Source: Ornithinibacillus caprae
GTDB lineage: Bacteria > Bacillota > Bacilli > Bacillales > Amphibacillaceae
DNA length: 64,000 nucleotides
NCBI RefSeq assembly: GCF_009728145.1
Contig: NZ_WOCA01000007.1
Location: 124,001 to 188,000, forward strand
Reading direction: 5' to 3'
The notes beneath the pieces were generated by a model, which was not told the DNA's origin, made no database searches, and saw only the letters and a list, made by a program, of their open reading frames with translations. A program made the position numbers and the translations under genes. Shown here in pieces: positions 26,073 to 33,916 of the stretch; within the stretch, counting starts at the first letter, position 1, and every line of letters begins with the position of its first letter.

Positions 26073-26100
26073 TGTCGGTGCCTGTCACTTGTCGAAAAAT
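26073..26100. repeat. REP-like motif
   Basis: A short stretch reading TTGTCGGTGCCTGTCACTTG, flanked by T and A runs. GTGACAGGCACC-type motifs occur as dispersed REP-like sequences in many Bacillus genomes. Only this one copy is seen here, so the assignment rests on memory of the motif. Confidence 0.35.
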
Positions 26101-26106
26101 ATTATA

Positions 26107-26661
26107 TTATCCCCAATTATCTGGGTCGGACATACGGATTTCTTCTACGACTTCATCCAGATCAAATGGAGTAATTACGTAGATTGGGTAGTCTTTAGAC
26201 GCGTTTTTTGCTTCTTCGTGAAAATAACGATTGCTTCCTGGATACTCTTCATCTAATAGTAGCAAACAACCGTCGCTTTTATCCACCAACCATTTATTTT
26301 TAGCAACAAATTGATATGGACCTTTATAATCGCCTTGGTACATCGGCTGATAAAAATCTGCTATCATGGTTAATTCTTGATACTTAAGTTGTAAAGGCTC
26401 TGGCCACCGGTTTTCCTGATTTTCAAAGGGAGGAATAATGGCAATTTGAATGTCATACTCCTCCTTAAGATCAAGCACAATTTCTGCTGTCCATAATTCA
26501 ACTCCCATTTGACCGCTAACTATCACCCATTCTAATCCTTCTTCAATAAAGCCTACCAGCTTTTTCGTAATAGCCGCCTTGACAAATGCGATCTTAGGAT
26601 CATTCTCTTTAAATATATTTAACTCCATCGGTTTATATCCTGTTACAGCTAGGACCTTCAT
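26107..26661 (-). CDS. ypsA: SLOG-fold protein YpsA
   Basis: 184 residues, DUF1273/YpsA family. The nucleotide-binding SLOG features are VTGYKPMELNIF at the start, VIVSGQMGVELWTAEIVL (G-x-x-G-x-E) and the acidic CLLLLDEEYPGSNRYFHEEA near the end. YpsA influences cell division in B. subtilis. The next gene is a cotD homologue, as in B. subtilis where ypsA and cotD are neighbours, which supports the orthology. Confidence 0.9.
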   Translation of the reverse strand: MKVLAVTGYKPMELNIFKENDPKIAFVKAAITKKLVGFIEEGLEWVIVSGQMGVELWTAEIVLDLKEEYDIQIAIIPPFENQENRWPEPLQLKYQELTMIADFYQPMYQGDYKGPYQFVAKNKWLVDKSDGCLLLLDEEYPGSNRYFHEEAKNASKDYPIYVITPFDLDEVVEEIRMSDPDNWG

Positions 26662-26684
26662 ATGAAAACATCCTTTTCAAATAT

Positions 26685-26717
26685 GTACAAGAGCTGACAA
26701 TTAGCTGCCAGCTCTTT
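26685..26717 (-). terminator. Intrinsic terminator of the cotD-like gene
   Basis: AAGAGCTG and CAGCTCTT form a perfect 8-bp stem between the cotD-like stop and ypsA. The T run on the minus strand is weak. Confidence 0.6.
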
Positions 26718-26739
26718 CATGTTACCATCATTTATACAA

Positions 26740-27084
26740 CTATCTCCAAGGATTTGCACCCGGTACTGGTGGTCTTCCTGGTGCACCTACTGGACCCACT
26801 CCTGGTCCTGCTGCAGGGCCAACTCCAGGCCCAGGAGCTACTCCCGGCCCTGGTGCCGGTACATTATAAGCTCCACCAAATACATCAATACTGTTCACTG
26901 TATTCACTGTTGAAGTTGAATGTGGATAAACATGTTGATTTTCAATTAGATGGTGATTCATTACTGTCGTATGCGATGGATGTACATGTTGCACAACTTC
27001 CTTTGAGCAACAATGTACAACATCCTGCTTGGTTGGGTGAACAACTTGTTTAGGGCACCCAAAATGTGGTCTTCGATGTCTCAT
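26740..27084 (-). CDS. cotD: CotD-family spore coat protein
   Basis: 114 residues. The first 65 are His/Cys-rich in the manner of CotD (KQVVHPTKQDVVHCCSKEVV, then HVHPSHTTVMNHHLIENQHV), which is built into the inner coat of Bacillus spores. The second half is a Pro/Gly repeat (PAPGPGVAPGPGVGPAAGPG) absent from the B. subtilis protein, a low-complexity extension. Gene order with ypsA is conserved. In B. subtilis cotD is read by the late mother-cell sigma factor; the promoter is not resolved here. Confidence 0.85.
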   Translation of the reverse strand: MRHRRPHFGCPKQVVHPTKQDVVHCCSKEVVQHVHPSHTTVMNHHLIENQHVYPHSTSTVNTVNSIDVFGGAYNVPAPGPGVAPGPGVGPAAGPGVGPVGAPGRPPVPGANPWR

Positions 27085-27199
27085 AAATATCCCCTTTCTT
27101 GTGATAAGTTCACTAATAAACTATGACAGGTGACCGATACTTGTATAAGACAGTAACCTATTTTAGTGAAAATATCATTATGACTGGGAACCGCCCACA

Positions 27200-27973
27200 T
27201 TAATAATGTGCTAACAAGCCCTTCCTCATAGCAACTTTCTCACAATACAAAAAGATTGCAAGACCGACAGCAAAATATACAATAGCATTGATTCCAAGTA
27301 TTACAAAATCACCCATGCTTATTTCATTTAAAGTAACTCCATTAATCATGACATTACGTACTAGATCTACCCCCTTAACAAAAGGAAAGTACGCTAAAAA
27401 TGGAGCAACAGATAATGGAACAAACGTTAATCCCATTAAGATAAACTGTAAAATTTGCAGAAATGCTTGAACCTGCTTCAGTATGATGGAAATCCCTGCA
27501 ATGAATAGCCCAATCCCAAACATGCTGACTAATGTTAAGAGTAGAATGGGTAAAATTGTGAGAACATCTATGTTGAGCCACTGACCAGTGGTTATCATCG
27601 ATAGGAAAAGTAAGATAATGACAATAATAAAGTTAAGAACTGTTGTCGCAAAGAGTCTTGTCGTCATGATTTTCCATATTCCCATTGGTGACATAGAAAG
27701 TTGTTCTAACGTTCCTCTCATTCCTTCATTAATAACTTCCCAACCGATATTATTGATAACCGTGAAGGCTAAAAACCAAAAAATATAATTAACAATTGCG
27801 TACTGTGTATTTACATCTTGTGAGCTTGGATCACCAATCACTTGAATTCCTAAAAACATACCAAGAAAAACAAAGTAAAATGTAAATAACATGGCAAGTG
27901 TATTTGGCAAATACCGTTTTAATTCTATATATTCTTTTCGTACATTTGCTTTAAGAAGGTTAAACCAGTGCAT
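27200..27973 (-). CDS. ABC-2 type transporter permease
   Basis: 257 residues with six membrane segments, ABC-2 family. The first cytoplasmic stretch is KANVRKEYIELKRYLPNTLA, and the MRGTLEQLSMSPMGIWKIMT motif between helices two and three is typical of the family. Its start overlaps the ATPase gene by 14 bases. Together they form a two-component exporter of the NatAB/DrrAB kind. Substrate unknown; drug, lipid or ion export are possibilities. Confidence 0.87.
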   Translation of the reverse strand: MHWFNLLKANVRKEYIELKRYLPNTLAMLFTFYFVFLGMFLGIQVIGDPSSQDVNTQYAIVNYIFWFLAFTVINNIGWEVINEGMRGTLEQLSMSPMGIWKIMTTRLFATTVLNFIIVIILLFLSMITTGQWLNIDVLTILPILLLTLVSMFGIGLFIAGISIILKQVQAFLQILQFILMGLTFVPLSVAPFLAYFPFVKGVDLVRNVMINGVTLNEISMGDFVILGINAIVYFAVGLAIFLYCEKVAMRKGLLAHY

Positions 27974-28934
27974 GTTGCTTCTCCCCCTTTACAATTCTCA
28001 TAAATATTTCCTCGAAATTAACGGTTTTACGATCAATTGCTTCGACAGGGGTATGCTCTAGCTTTAACACATCAAATAAATCATAAATCTCTTCACTTTT
28101 TGTTAGATCAACTTCTAAAATGGATTGAACTGTATCTGGAGTATATTCTAGTTGTGGGAATTTCTGAAGTAATAATTGATGTTGCTGTTCACTTAGTAAA
28201 CCGCCTAGCGTAATGGAATATGCCCGCACTTCAAATAAACGCAACAGATTTTCCACCTTATCGTCAGTTACAATATTTCCATGATTAATGATCACTGTAC
28301 GATCACATAAATCTTGAATAACATCCATATCATGCGAGCTAATGATAATTGTTCGGTTATAGTCCCTAACAATCTCTCGTAGCATTTCTCGTACCTCATA
28401 GCCAGTTTCTACATCTAATCCTAAGGTCGGTTCATCGAGTAGTATAACCTCACTCTCTGCAAGCATTGCAACAGCAATAGCGAGCTTTTGCTGCATTCCT
28501 CTTGATAGTCGATTAACTAACTCATTTTCTTTTTCTTTCAAATTGAATTTTACAAGTAGATCATCAATTTTTCCTGCAACATCTTTTCGGGATTGTCCTC
28601 TGTTTCCAGCAAAGTATTCAAGATTTTCTCGAACAGATAAACGCCAATATAGATTTCTGTTTCCTTCTAACACAGCACTTATATGCTTCAATGCCTGCAA
28701 TCTTTTGTTTTGATTGTTGATACCATTAACCGTGATCACTCCAGAGTCAGGCTTTAGCAACCCACAAATGGATTTAATTGTAGTCGTTTTTCCTGCACCA
28801 TTTGGTCCAAGTAGTCCAAGTATCTCTCCTTTATTCACCGTAAATGAGATATCATCTACTGCTTTCACGATTTCTTTTGACTTTCTTTTTTTGTAAGACT
28901 TTTTTAGTTTTTCAACCTTGATTATAGGTTCCAT
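27960..28934 (-). CDS. ABC transporter ATP-binding protein
   Basis: 324 residues. Walker A GLLGPNGAGKTTTIKSICGL, signature RLSRGMQQKLAIA (a relaxed LSxGM form), Walker B EVILLDEPTLGLD and H-loop ISSHDMD are complete. A C-terminal domain of about 90 residues follows, as in NatA/DrrA-type ATPases. It is coupled to the permease gene. Upstream for 227 bases there is no clear gene. Confidence 0.9.
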   Translation of the reverse strand: MEPIIKVEKLKKSYKKRKSKEIVKAVDDISFTVNKGEILGLLGPNGAGKTTTIKSICGLLKPDSGVITVNGINNQNKRLQALKHISAVLEGNRNLYWRLSVRENLEYFAGNRGQSRKDVAGKIDDLLVKFNLKEKENELVNRLSRGMQQKLAIAVAMLAESEVILLDEPTLGLDVETGYEVREMLREIVRDYNRTIIISSHDMDVIQDLCDRTVIINHGNIVTDDKVENLLRLFEVRAYSITLGGLLSEQQHQLLLQKFPQLEYTPDTVQSILEVDLTKSEEIYDLFDVLKLEHTPVEAIDRKTVNFEEIFMRIVKGEKQHALV

Positions 28935-29039
28935 ATCCCCATCCCTTTCTTTTTCTAATACAGGTTACATTCTATATGTTGTGCCCTATAATCTCTACGG
29001 TCCTTGGGTTGAAAATGTTTCAGACTTAAGACGTACTCA

Positions 29040-29153
29040 TCATGTTTTGCTTATCGGATACCTTGCTGTATATTTACTCTCCATAAATCCTTTTGCCCCT
29101 CGGTCAAGCTCACCACCGTGAAATGCCATATACTGAATCCAATCCACTAGCAT
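29040..29153 (-). other. Possible small frame or gene fragment
   Basis: A 37-codon frame (LVDWIQYMAFHGGELDRGAK in its first half, SKYTARYPISKT at the end) starts at ATG 29153 or GTG 29147, the latter six bases after GGGAG. The composition is protein-like. It lies between the MBL hydrolase stop and the ABC ATPase start. It could be a small gene or the relic of a longer one. Confidence 0.3.
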
Positions 29154-29161
29154 CTCCCTCA

Positions 29162-29950
29162 CTAAAATTGAACACTAAACGATTTAAAATGATGGATACC
29201 TGTCCCATGTCGAACAACATTTTTACTTCGTAGCTCATATACCGCTTCTAATACCTCAAATAAAATAATTGGATCGATTCCTAACTGATTATGTGAGCCA
29301 TATATCTTCTGAACACCCTCTAGATAAGATATTCTTTCTAATGAATTCACTAAATCCTCTGGATCTGTCGTTGGATAAAATGCATAAATAGGAGTTCCTG
29401 TATAAAATAAATCGCCAGTGAATAAAAAGTCCCTAGAATTGTCCAAAATACAAATGTGACCTGGTGAATGGCCAGGTGTATGTAAGATCGTTAATAAACG
29501 ATCACCTAAGTCAATTAAATCTCCATCAGATAATGTCTCTGTTGGTTGTCCCTGAAATGGTGTATATGTACTAGGGTCAAATGTTGTAGGAGTTGGTTTC
29601 GTAATATCTCGACCAATATCTTTTCTAATTTGTTCAACTGGTAAACCCATTATTCCATTGACTAGCCAATCTTTTTCAGCTTCATGGACTAATATCGTAT
29701 CAAATTCTCCATGACTTCCTATATGATCCACGTGAACATGCGTAGTGATCACGATAATTGGCAAATCGGTAAGCTGGTCTGTGATTCGTTTTATATTGTC
29801 GATTCCTAATCCAGTATCAATTAGTGCGGATCGTTCCTCACCAATTAACAAGAAGGAATGTACTTTTTCCCAGTGGCCATATTCACTAATAGCGAATGTT
29901 TTCGAATCTATTTCCTGCACTGTAAACCATTCATCATTAATTTCTTTCAT
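29162..29950 (-). CDS. MBL-fold metallohydrolase
   Basis: 262-residue metallo-beta-lactamase fold hydrolase. The zinc motif is TTHVHVDHIGSHGEF (H-x-H-x-D-H); the later ligands are in LHTPGHSPGHICI and FTGDLFYTGTPIY, and SHNQLG near the C-terminus. The fold covers lactonases, glyoxalase II and others, so the substrate is open. AGGAGGA precedes the ATG. Its 5' region holds one copy of the structured leader element described at 30023-30135, 72 bases upstream of the start. Confidence 0.87.
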   Translation of the reverse strand: MKEINDEWFTVQEIDSKTFAISEYGHWEKVHSFLLIGEERSALIDTGLGIDNIKRITDQLTDLPIIVITTHVHVDHIGSHGEFDTILVHEAEKDWLVNGIMGLPVEQIRKDIGRDITKPTPTTFDPSTYTPFQGQPTETLSDGDLIDLGDRLLTILHTPGHSPGHICILDNSRDFLFTGDLFYTGTPIYAFYPTTDPEDLVNSLERISYLEGVQKIYGSHNQLGIDPIILFEVLEAVYELRSKNVVRHGTGIHHFKSFSVQF

Positions 29951-30022
29951 TAATATTCCTCCTATGTATTGCGTTATCTATTCTATTGTAGACCAGCGTG
30001 ATAGACTGCGCAATTGAGATTA

Positions 30023-30135
30023 AAAAACTTGGAATTTGCCAAGTGGTGAATGCCTTAGTTGCAATTATGCAGGATAGGAAAGTTTATGCCCTATCCTGCA
30101 TAATTGAAAAAGGTAGCTCCTCACTACCTTTTTTA
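30023..30135 (-). promoter_or_regulatory. Structured leader element, copy A (before the MBL gene)
   Basis: Read on the minus strand: an intrinsic terminator (30108-30135, AAAGGTAG/CTACCTTT, also serving sspP), a perfect hairpin AATTATGCAGGATAGG/CCTATCCTGCATAATT (30063-30105), the box GCAACTAAGGCATTCACC, then ACTTGG/CCAAGT followed by seven T (30022-30044). The order matches copies B to D near 35.5 and 37.7-37.9 kb. The last hairpin could itself act as a terminator controlling the MBL gene. Confidence 0.6.
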
Positions 30136-30141
30136 ACATAT

Positions 30142-30294
30142 CTAAAAATCATGATGTGGATTTTGTTTTTGCCTTGAATGATTACGATTCTTAACCTTTT
30201 TAGATCCGCTTAACGGTTCACCATAAGGTTGTTCTGGACCAAGTGGTAAATCAGGTTGCTTTTGTTGTTTTGGCCCTTTTGGTTTACCTGCCAT
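30142..30294 (-). CDS. sspP: Small acid-soluble spore protein SspP
   Basis: 50-residue basic protein with the SspP end EPLSGSKKVKNRNHSRQKQN and HHDF. GGGGGG is a suitable distance before the ATG. SspP is a minor spore-core protein made in the forespore. The N-terminus (AGKPKGPKQQKQPDLPLGPE) is longer and more Pro-rich than I remember from B. subtilis. A terminator follows seven bases after the stop. Confidence 0.88.
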   Translation of the reverse strand: MAGKPKGPKQQKQPDLPLGPEQPYGEPLSGSKKVKNRNHSRQKQNPHHDF

Positions 30295-30370
30295 AATAGA
30301 AATCCCCCCTTTCAGCATACATGTATAGTTTTTGGGAAGGATATCAATTTATACAGATTAAATTTAAATG

Positions 30371-30401
30371 GTAGGTACTTTGTAATAAAAGCACCTACCT
30401 G
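30371..30401 (-). terminator. Probable terminator of the small hydrophobic frame
   Basis: GGTAGGT and ACCTACC form a 7-bp stem (extended on the minus strand by one more pair) 33 bases after the second stop of the frame at 30434-30529. The T run is short. Confidence 0.45.
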
Positions 30402-30433
30402 AATTGTAAAAGTTGGAGGGTTAGATTAATCTA

Positions 30434-30529
30434 CTAACAAAATAAAGCTGCAACTAGGGCAATTAATAGAATAATTGGTGTGAAATTAAAGAACCAGACA
30501 AATTATAGAAGTAAAGCTACTACTAACAT
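30434..30529 (-). pseudogene. Small hydrophobic protein frame interrupted by TAA
   Basis: A strong GGAGGTGA site precedes ATG 30529. The frame reads MLVVALLL, stops at TAA 30503-30505, and continues in frame as FVWFFNFTPIILLIALVAAL then FC and TAG. The second part is an evident membrane helix. The whole has the size and make-up of the tiny single-helix proteins common in spore formers. Either a nonsense mutation has cut it, or only the 8-residue peptide is made. Confidence 0.45.
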
Positions 30530-30828
30530 TCCTATTCACCTCCCATAGTCTTTCTATGAGATTTCACATTAATAGAATATGGGATTTATGTTTACCGTTT
30601 GAACGAAGACACAAAATTCTTTGAAACTCGTAAAAATAGTTATTTTTAATAGAAATCTAACCTATTATCTATTCGCTTTAAACTAGATTTTAGGATTAGA
30701 AAAATTCCTATTAATTATTAATAGGTAATCATATATTTTACAGATCAAATAGACATTCACACTTTCCATTGTTCGATTCAAACATACCTATGTATTGAGA
30801 GATTTAATGGTAAGGTTGCTGAAATTAT
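30530..30828. other. AT-rich gap without a recognised gene
   Basis: Nothing coding is seen. The only structure is a perfect 9-bp inverted repeat CCTATTAAT/ATTAATAGG at 30707-30725, which may be an operator-like site for the plus-strand gene that follows. Confidence 0.4.
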
Positions 30829-31113
30829 TTGAAGAAGCCGAATAAAAAAACTGGAGCCCAAAAGTACCGACAATTAAAATATAATAGGCAACATCGTATC
30901 CCCAATCAAAGAAACACCTCTTCTAATGTAGCGTTCACAATAAATCATGATATACAGAATACGTTATCCAGTAGCGAACAATTCCTATTTCAGCTAAAGC
31001 AGCAATGGAATAATAAAAAAATAGATACCGAAGCAATAGATAAATTACTAGGGCTGATCAACACACTGAAAACAGAAGAAGGAATTGCATATGTGAAGAG
31101 TTTAAGTGGCTAG
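30829..31113 (+). CDS. Uncharacterised basic 94-residue protein
   Basis: TTG start immediately after an in-frame stop, with only a weak ribosome site (AAGG 13 bases upstream), so initiation is uncertain. The first third is very basic and Gln/Asn-rich (KKPNKKTGAQKYRQLKYNRQ), the rest amphipathic (SSSEQFLFQLKQQWNNKKID, EAIDKLLGLINTLKTEEG). No family recognised. It is followed on the same strand by two more small genes, perhaps one transcript. Confidence 0.5.
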   Translation: MKKPNKKTGAQKYRQLKYNRQHRIPNQRNTSSNVAFTINHDIQNTLSSSEQFLFQLKQQWNNKKIDTEAIDKLLGLINTLKTEEGIAYVKSLSG

Positions 31114-31163
31114 TTTTAAAGAACACGCAAAAAAAAATATCGATTAAGGGAGTGATGAAAACG

Positions 31164-31361
31164 ATGTCAAAGAATTTAAATCTTGAAGATCTATTTAAAA
31201 GTTTTGGTAATACAGAAAATGCACCTGATTTATTAAAAGATATGTTGAAAGATCCAGAAATGAAACAGCAAGCTATGGACGTAATGAAAGAAATGATGGA
31301 TGATGAAGAACAAATGAAGAAAATGACAGAACTGATGTCAAAAATGCTTTCAGATAAGTAA
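31164..31361 (+). CDS. Met-rich acidic small protein
   Basis: 65 residues (start at ATG 31164; an ATG four codons earlier and a GTG are alternatives near the GGGAG site). It is helical, charged and Met-rich: FKSFGNTENAPDLLKDMLKD, then MDVMKEMMDDEEQMKKMTEL. The repeated K-D-M/M-K-E pattern suggests a small helical bundle or a partner-binding peptide. Family not recognised. Confidence 0.55.
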   Translation: MSKNLNLEDLFKSFGNTENAPDLLKDMLKDPEMKQQAMDVMKEMMDDEEQMKKMTELMSKMLSDK

Positions 31362-31465
31362 TCTCTAACTCTATTGGATAAAACTACTAATTTTATAATA
31401 ACAGGTGAAATATAACTATCATAAAAATCTATCATATTCTAAGTATCAGAAAGGAGGTACTAAAT

Positions 31466-31618
31466 ATGATAGATGAAATTAAAAGAAAGATAAATGAAAT
31501 GGAACAGAAAGTGAACAGTAATCTTAATCGTACTAGTTCTCGTAAAAGTATAGATATACCAAGTATCGAAACGTTACAACAACGCATAAACAATCTTATT
31601 AACCAAATTAAAAAATAG
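31466..31618 (+). CDS. Small charged protein (50 residues)
   Basis: A clear AAAGGAGGT site lies eight bases before ATG 31466. The product is a single amphipathic coiled segment (DEIKRKINEMEQKVNSNLNR), a basic Ser/Arg linker and a second helix (SIETLQQRINNLINQIKK). It is third in a run of small plus-strand genes and is followed by a terminator. Function unknown. Confidence 0.6.
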   Translation: MIDEIKRKINEMEQKVNSNLNRTSSRKSIDIPSIETLQQRINNLINQIKK

Positions 31619-31640
31619 GTGCTTTACTCCAGCTAACCAC

Positions 31641-31678
31641 ACCTCTTCAATCATACATGGAGAGGTTTATTCTTTTTA
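31641..31678 (+). terminator. Intrinsic terminator of the small-gene run
   Basis: ACCTCT and AGAGGT form a 6-bp stem with a 14-base loop, followed by TTTATTCTTTTT. Confidence 0.6.
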
Positions 31679-31756
31679 TAACATGAATGGCTACAGCTAC
31701 ATAGATCAAAGGGCGATAAATACATCGTTAAAAGTAGTATTTAAAAGTTTTTTCAA

Positions 31757-32104
31757 TCATACACGATTTAAATGAGTTTCTTTAAATTCCGACTGATATT
31801 TTAATCCAAATCCAAACATCCTATCCATTCCAATATGTGCAGTCCATATTATTCCAACTGCTATAGTGCTTGGATTAGATAATAATAAACCGAAAAAAAT
31901 AACTATAATCGCTACGGTATATGTGTGAAATAAATTGTATAGTAATGCTCCGATCTTATTATTTACTAAATAGCCAAGCATTGAAATATCTGGTGCTAAT
32001 ATCAAGATAAAAAATAATAACCAACTAAATTGATTTAATCCGTAAGCATATACACTTAATGCTAAAACGGCAAAGCCTTCAGCATGTAATAGTAGTTTAT
32101 TCAT
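31757..32104 (-). CDS. DUF4260 membrane protein
   Basis: 115 residues with four hydrophobic segments, matching DUF4260: LHAEGFAVLALSVYAYGLNQ at the start, LAPDISMLGYLVNNKIGALL and TAHIGMDRMFGFGLKYQSEF near the end. I take ATG 32104 (MNKLLLH), although the GGAGG is very close to it; an ATG four codons upstream lies before the G-rich site. The family is uncharacterised. Confidence 0.82.
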   Translation of the reverse strand: MNKLLLHAEGFAVLALSVYAYGLNQFSWLLFFILILAPDISMLGYLVNNKIGALLYNLFHTYTVAIIVIFFGLLLSNPSTIAVGIIWTAHIGMDRMFGFGLKYQSEFKETHLNRV

Positions 32105-32265
32105 TTCCTCCCCCATTCCTTAAGTAAGGTTCCAACCACCTCACCCCTATCTTTACTTTTATACGTTCGAATATAATTTAAGTTCCCACTATTGGTGAAA
32201 AATTAATTTGGGACAGCTTCATAATTTAACCTTTCATCTTGTAATGCTGACAACCTAGCTTATAC

Positions 32266-33081
32266 TTACTTTAACCAATGGTCTGGCTTCTCTAAATAGC
32301 TCGGTAGTTTCGTGTGAATATTCCCCTTAGCAGAATTGATCTGAGATTGTGTTAAAAAGAGACAGTCAGTTAGGTTAGCACCACTAATGTCGGCATCTCT
32401 CATGTCGGCACCGATAAAATCTACCTTTCTTAAATCAGCATTTCTCAAATTCGATGCAATCAAAAGTACACCTCTAAAATTGGCACCTATTAAATTAGCA
32501 CCTTCTAGGTTTGCTCCTATATAGTTACGTCCTTTTTTCCTTTTATTAAAACCACTTGTTTTTTTGCGATACAGTTCACTTGTTTTTATCAATAAGTCGT
32601 TTACTCTACTTCTATGTAAAGTTATATTCATATTTATTATTTCATCAGGTGTTTTTTTCGTAAGTTTTATTGTTTCATCATAAATTGCCTGCAAGCTAGA
32701 TTGAAATGATTTTGTTTCCTTCAAATTCATAGATTGATAGAGATACCAAAGCATTTCATGTAGTTGTTGAATTAAAGGAAATACGGTAAACATTTCGCTA
32801 GAATGCTCAGCGTTATTCCTCCAATCACGTCCTTCATAAAGGAACTGTGAAACATGTTGTCCAGCTCCAAAACACTCATACGAAACACAACCACGAAAAC
32901 CCTTTTCTCTCAAGTTATTATGTATACTACACCGATTATCTACACATAAATTATGGCAAGGTTCTCCCCCAGCTTTATCAGCTGGAAAATCTGCTGATTT
33001 CGCATATGGCAAAGCTACACAGCATAACCCAAAGCAATTCTTACAATCTGATTTTAAAAAATCCTCCATATCCGTAGACAC
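32266..33081 (-). CDS. Pentapeptide-repeat protein with Cys-rich N-terminal domain
   Basis: 271 residues in three parts. Residues 1-70 are Cys-rich (DCKNCFGLCCVALPY, GGEPCHNLC, NRCSIHNNL, RGCVSYECFG) and resemble YkgJ-type metal-binding domains. The middle is helical. From about residue 185 there are pentapeptide repeats A(D/N)LxG (LEGANLIGANFRGVLLIASN, then LRNADLRKVDFIGADMRDAD) forming a short right-handed beta-helix. Pentapeptide-repeat proteins include DNA-mimic gyrase protectors (Qnr), but this one is short and of unknown role. Confidence 0.82.
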   Translation of the reverse strand: MSTDMEDFLKSDCKNCFGLCCVALPYAKSADFPADKAGGEPCHNLCVDNRCSIHNNLREKGFRGCVSYECFGAGQHVSQFLYEGRDWRNNAEHSSEMFTVFPLIQQLHEMLWYLYQSMNLKETKSFQSSLQAIYDETIKLTKKTPDEIINMNITLHRSRVNDLLIKTSELYRKKTSGFNKRKKGRNYIGANLEGANLIGANFRGVLLIASNLRNADLRKVDFIGADMRDADISGANLTDCLFLTQSQINSAKGNIHTKLPSYLEKPDHWLK

Positions 33082-33163
33082 TTCCCGTATTGTTTAATTT
33101 AGAATTCAATAAATTGAATATATTTCTAGAAAGTACAACCTTCCTCAACTCTTTTTGTATCCA

Positions 33164-33865
33164 TTAGTTATTCTTTTTCCAAAGCACTATAGCAGTAACA
33201 GTCATCCATAAAAAAACAGATCCATAGAGTATTCGTTGCAATAGTCCGCCGGGAATAAATATCGTCTGAAAGAATAATAGTATGAGACTACCTGTAGTGA
33301 TCAATGTACACACAAAAGTCCAAGTCGATAATCTTGGCATGTTATGACGAATCGCTCGACCGATTAAAATTAAAGCAGGAATTTGAACAATCATACCAGG
33401 TAGAGCTCCAAATGTATGCCAAAGAAAACCAATATCGGCAGGGATAATTCCTGATATGGTAAAACTAAGTCCAAAAATCGCCAATAGTGTGGTTGCAATC
33501 CTTGTTTGCCTTTTATTTGGCCAGAATTGGTGTAGAAAAATAGCACCTACAAAAATAACAATTCCTGTGATTGTAAAGGTCCAATTCATCAGTAGATGAT
33601 AGGGTGAACAAATTTCATAGTTAGCAAGTTCATAGGTATCTATTCCACAAGATGTCACCCCAAGGTCACTCATAGGCTGCGTGAATAAATTGTATGATAC
33701 AGTAGATGCTCGAATGACTATAAACTCGATAATAAAATATAGACTTAATGATATCCAAGATATAAAGCCAATTTTTGCTGTGATTTCTCGTTTGTTTCGA
33801 AGCAAGAACGCAGCAAAACATACGATAACGGTCAAAACAGACATAATAAAAAAATATGAGCTCAT
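33164..33865 (-). CDS. DUF998 membrane protein
   Basis: 233 residues with six or more membrane segments. NLFTQPMSDLGVTSCGIDTY with the P-x-S-D-L-G motif, and GIIPADIGFLWHTFGALPGM in the middle, are typical of DUF998. No partner gene is evident. Function unknown. Confidence 0.8.
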   Translation of the reverse strand: MSSYFFIMSVLTVIVCFAAFLLRNKREITAKIGFISWISLSLYFIIEFIVIRASTVSYNLFTQPMSDLGVTSCGIDTYELANYEICSPYHLLMNWTFTITGIVIFVGAIFLHQFWPNKRQTRIATTLLAIFGLSFTISGIIPADIGFLWHTFGALPGMIVQIPALILIGRAIRHNMPRLSTWTFVCTLITTGSLILLFFQTIFIPGGLLQRILYGSVFLWMTVTAIVLWKKNN

Positions 33866-33916
33866 TATTTCTCCTTTTAATAAAATCTTGTGTTTCCACT
33901 ATAAGTTGAATATAGT

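Noticed and set aside
26719-27053. Plus-strand frames opposite the cotD-like gene
   Set aside because: Shadows of the Pro/Gly and His/Cys repeats; the minus-strand frame has the ribosome site and known family.
28918-29121. Plus-strand frame between the ABC ATPase and MBL genes
   Set aside because: No ribosome site, low-complexity end, and opposite a more protein-like minus-strand frame.
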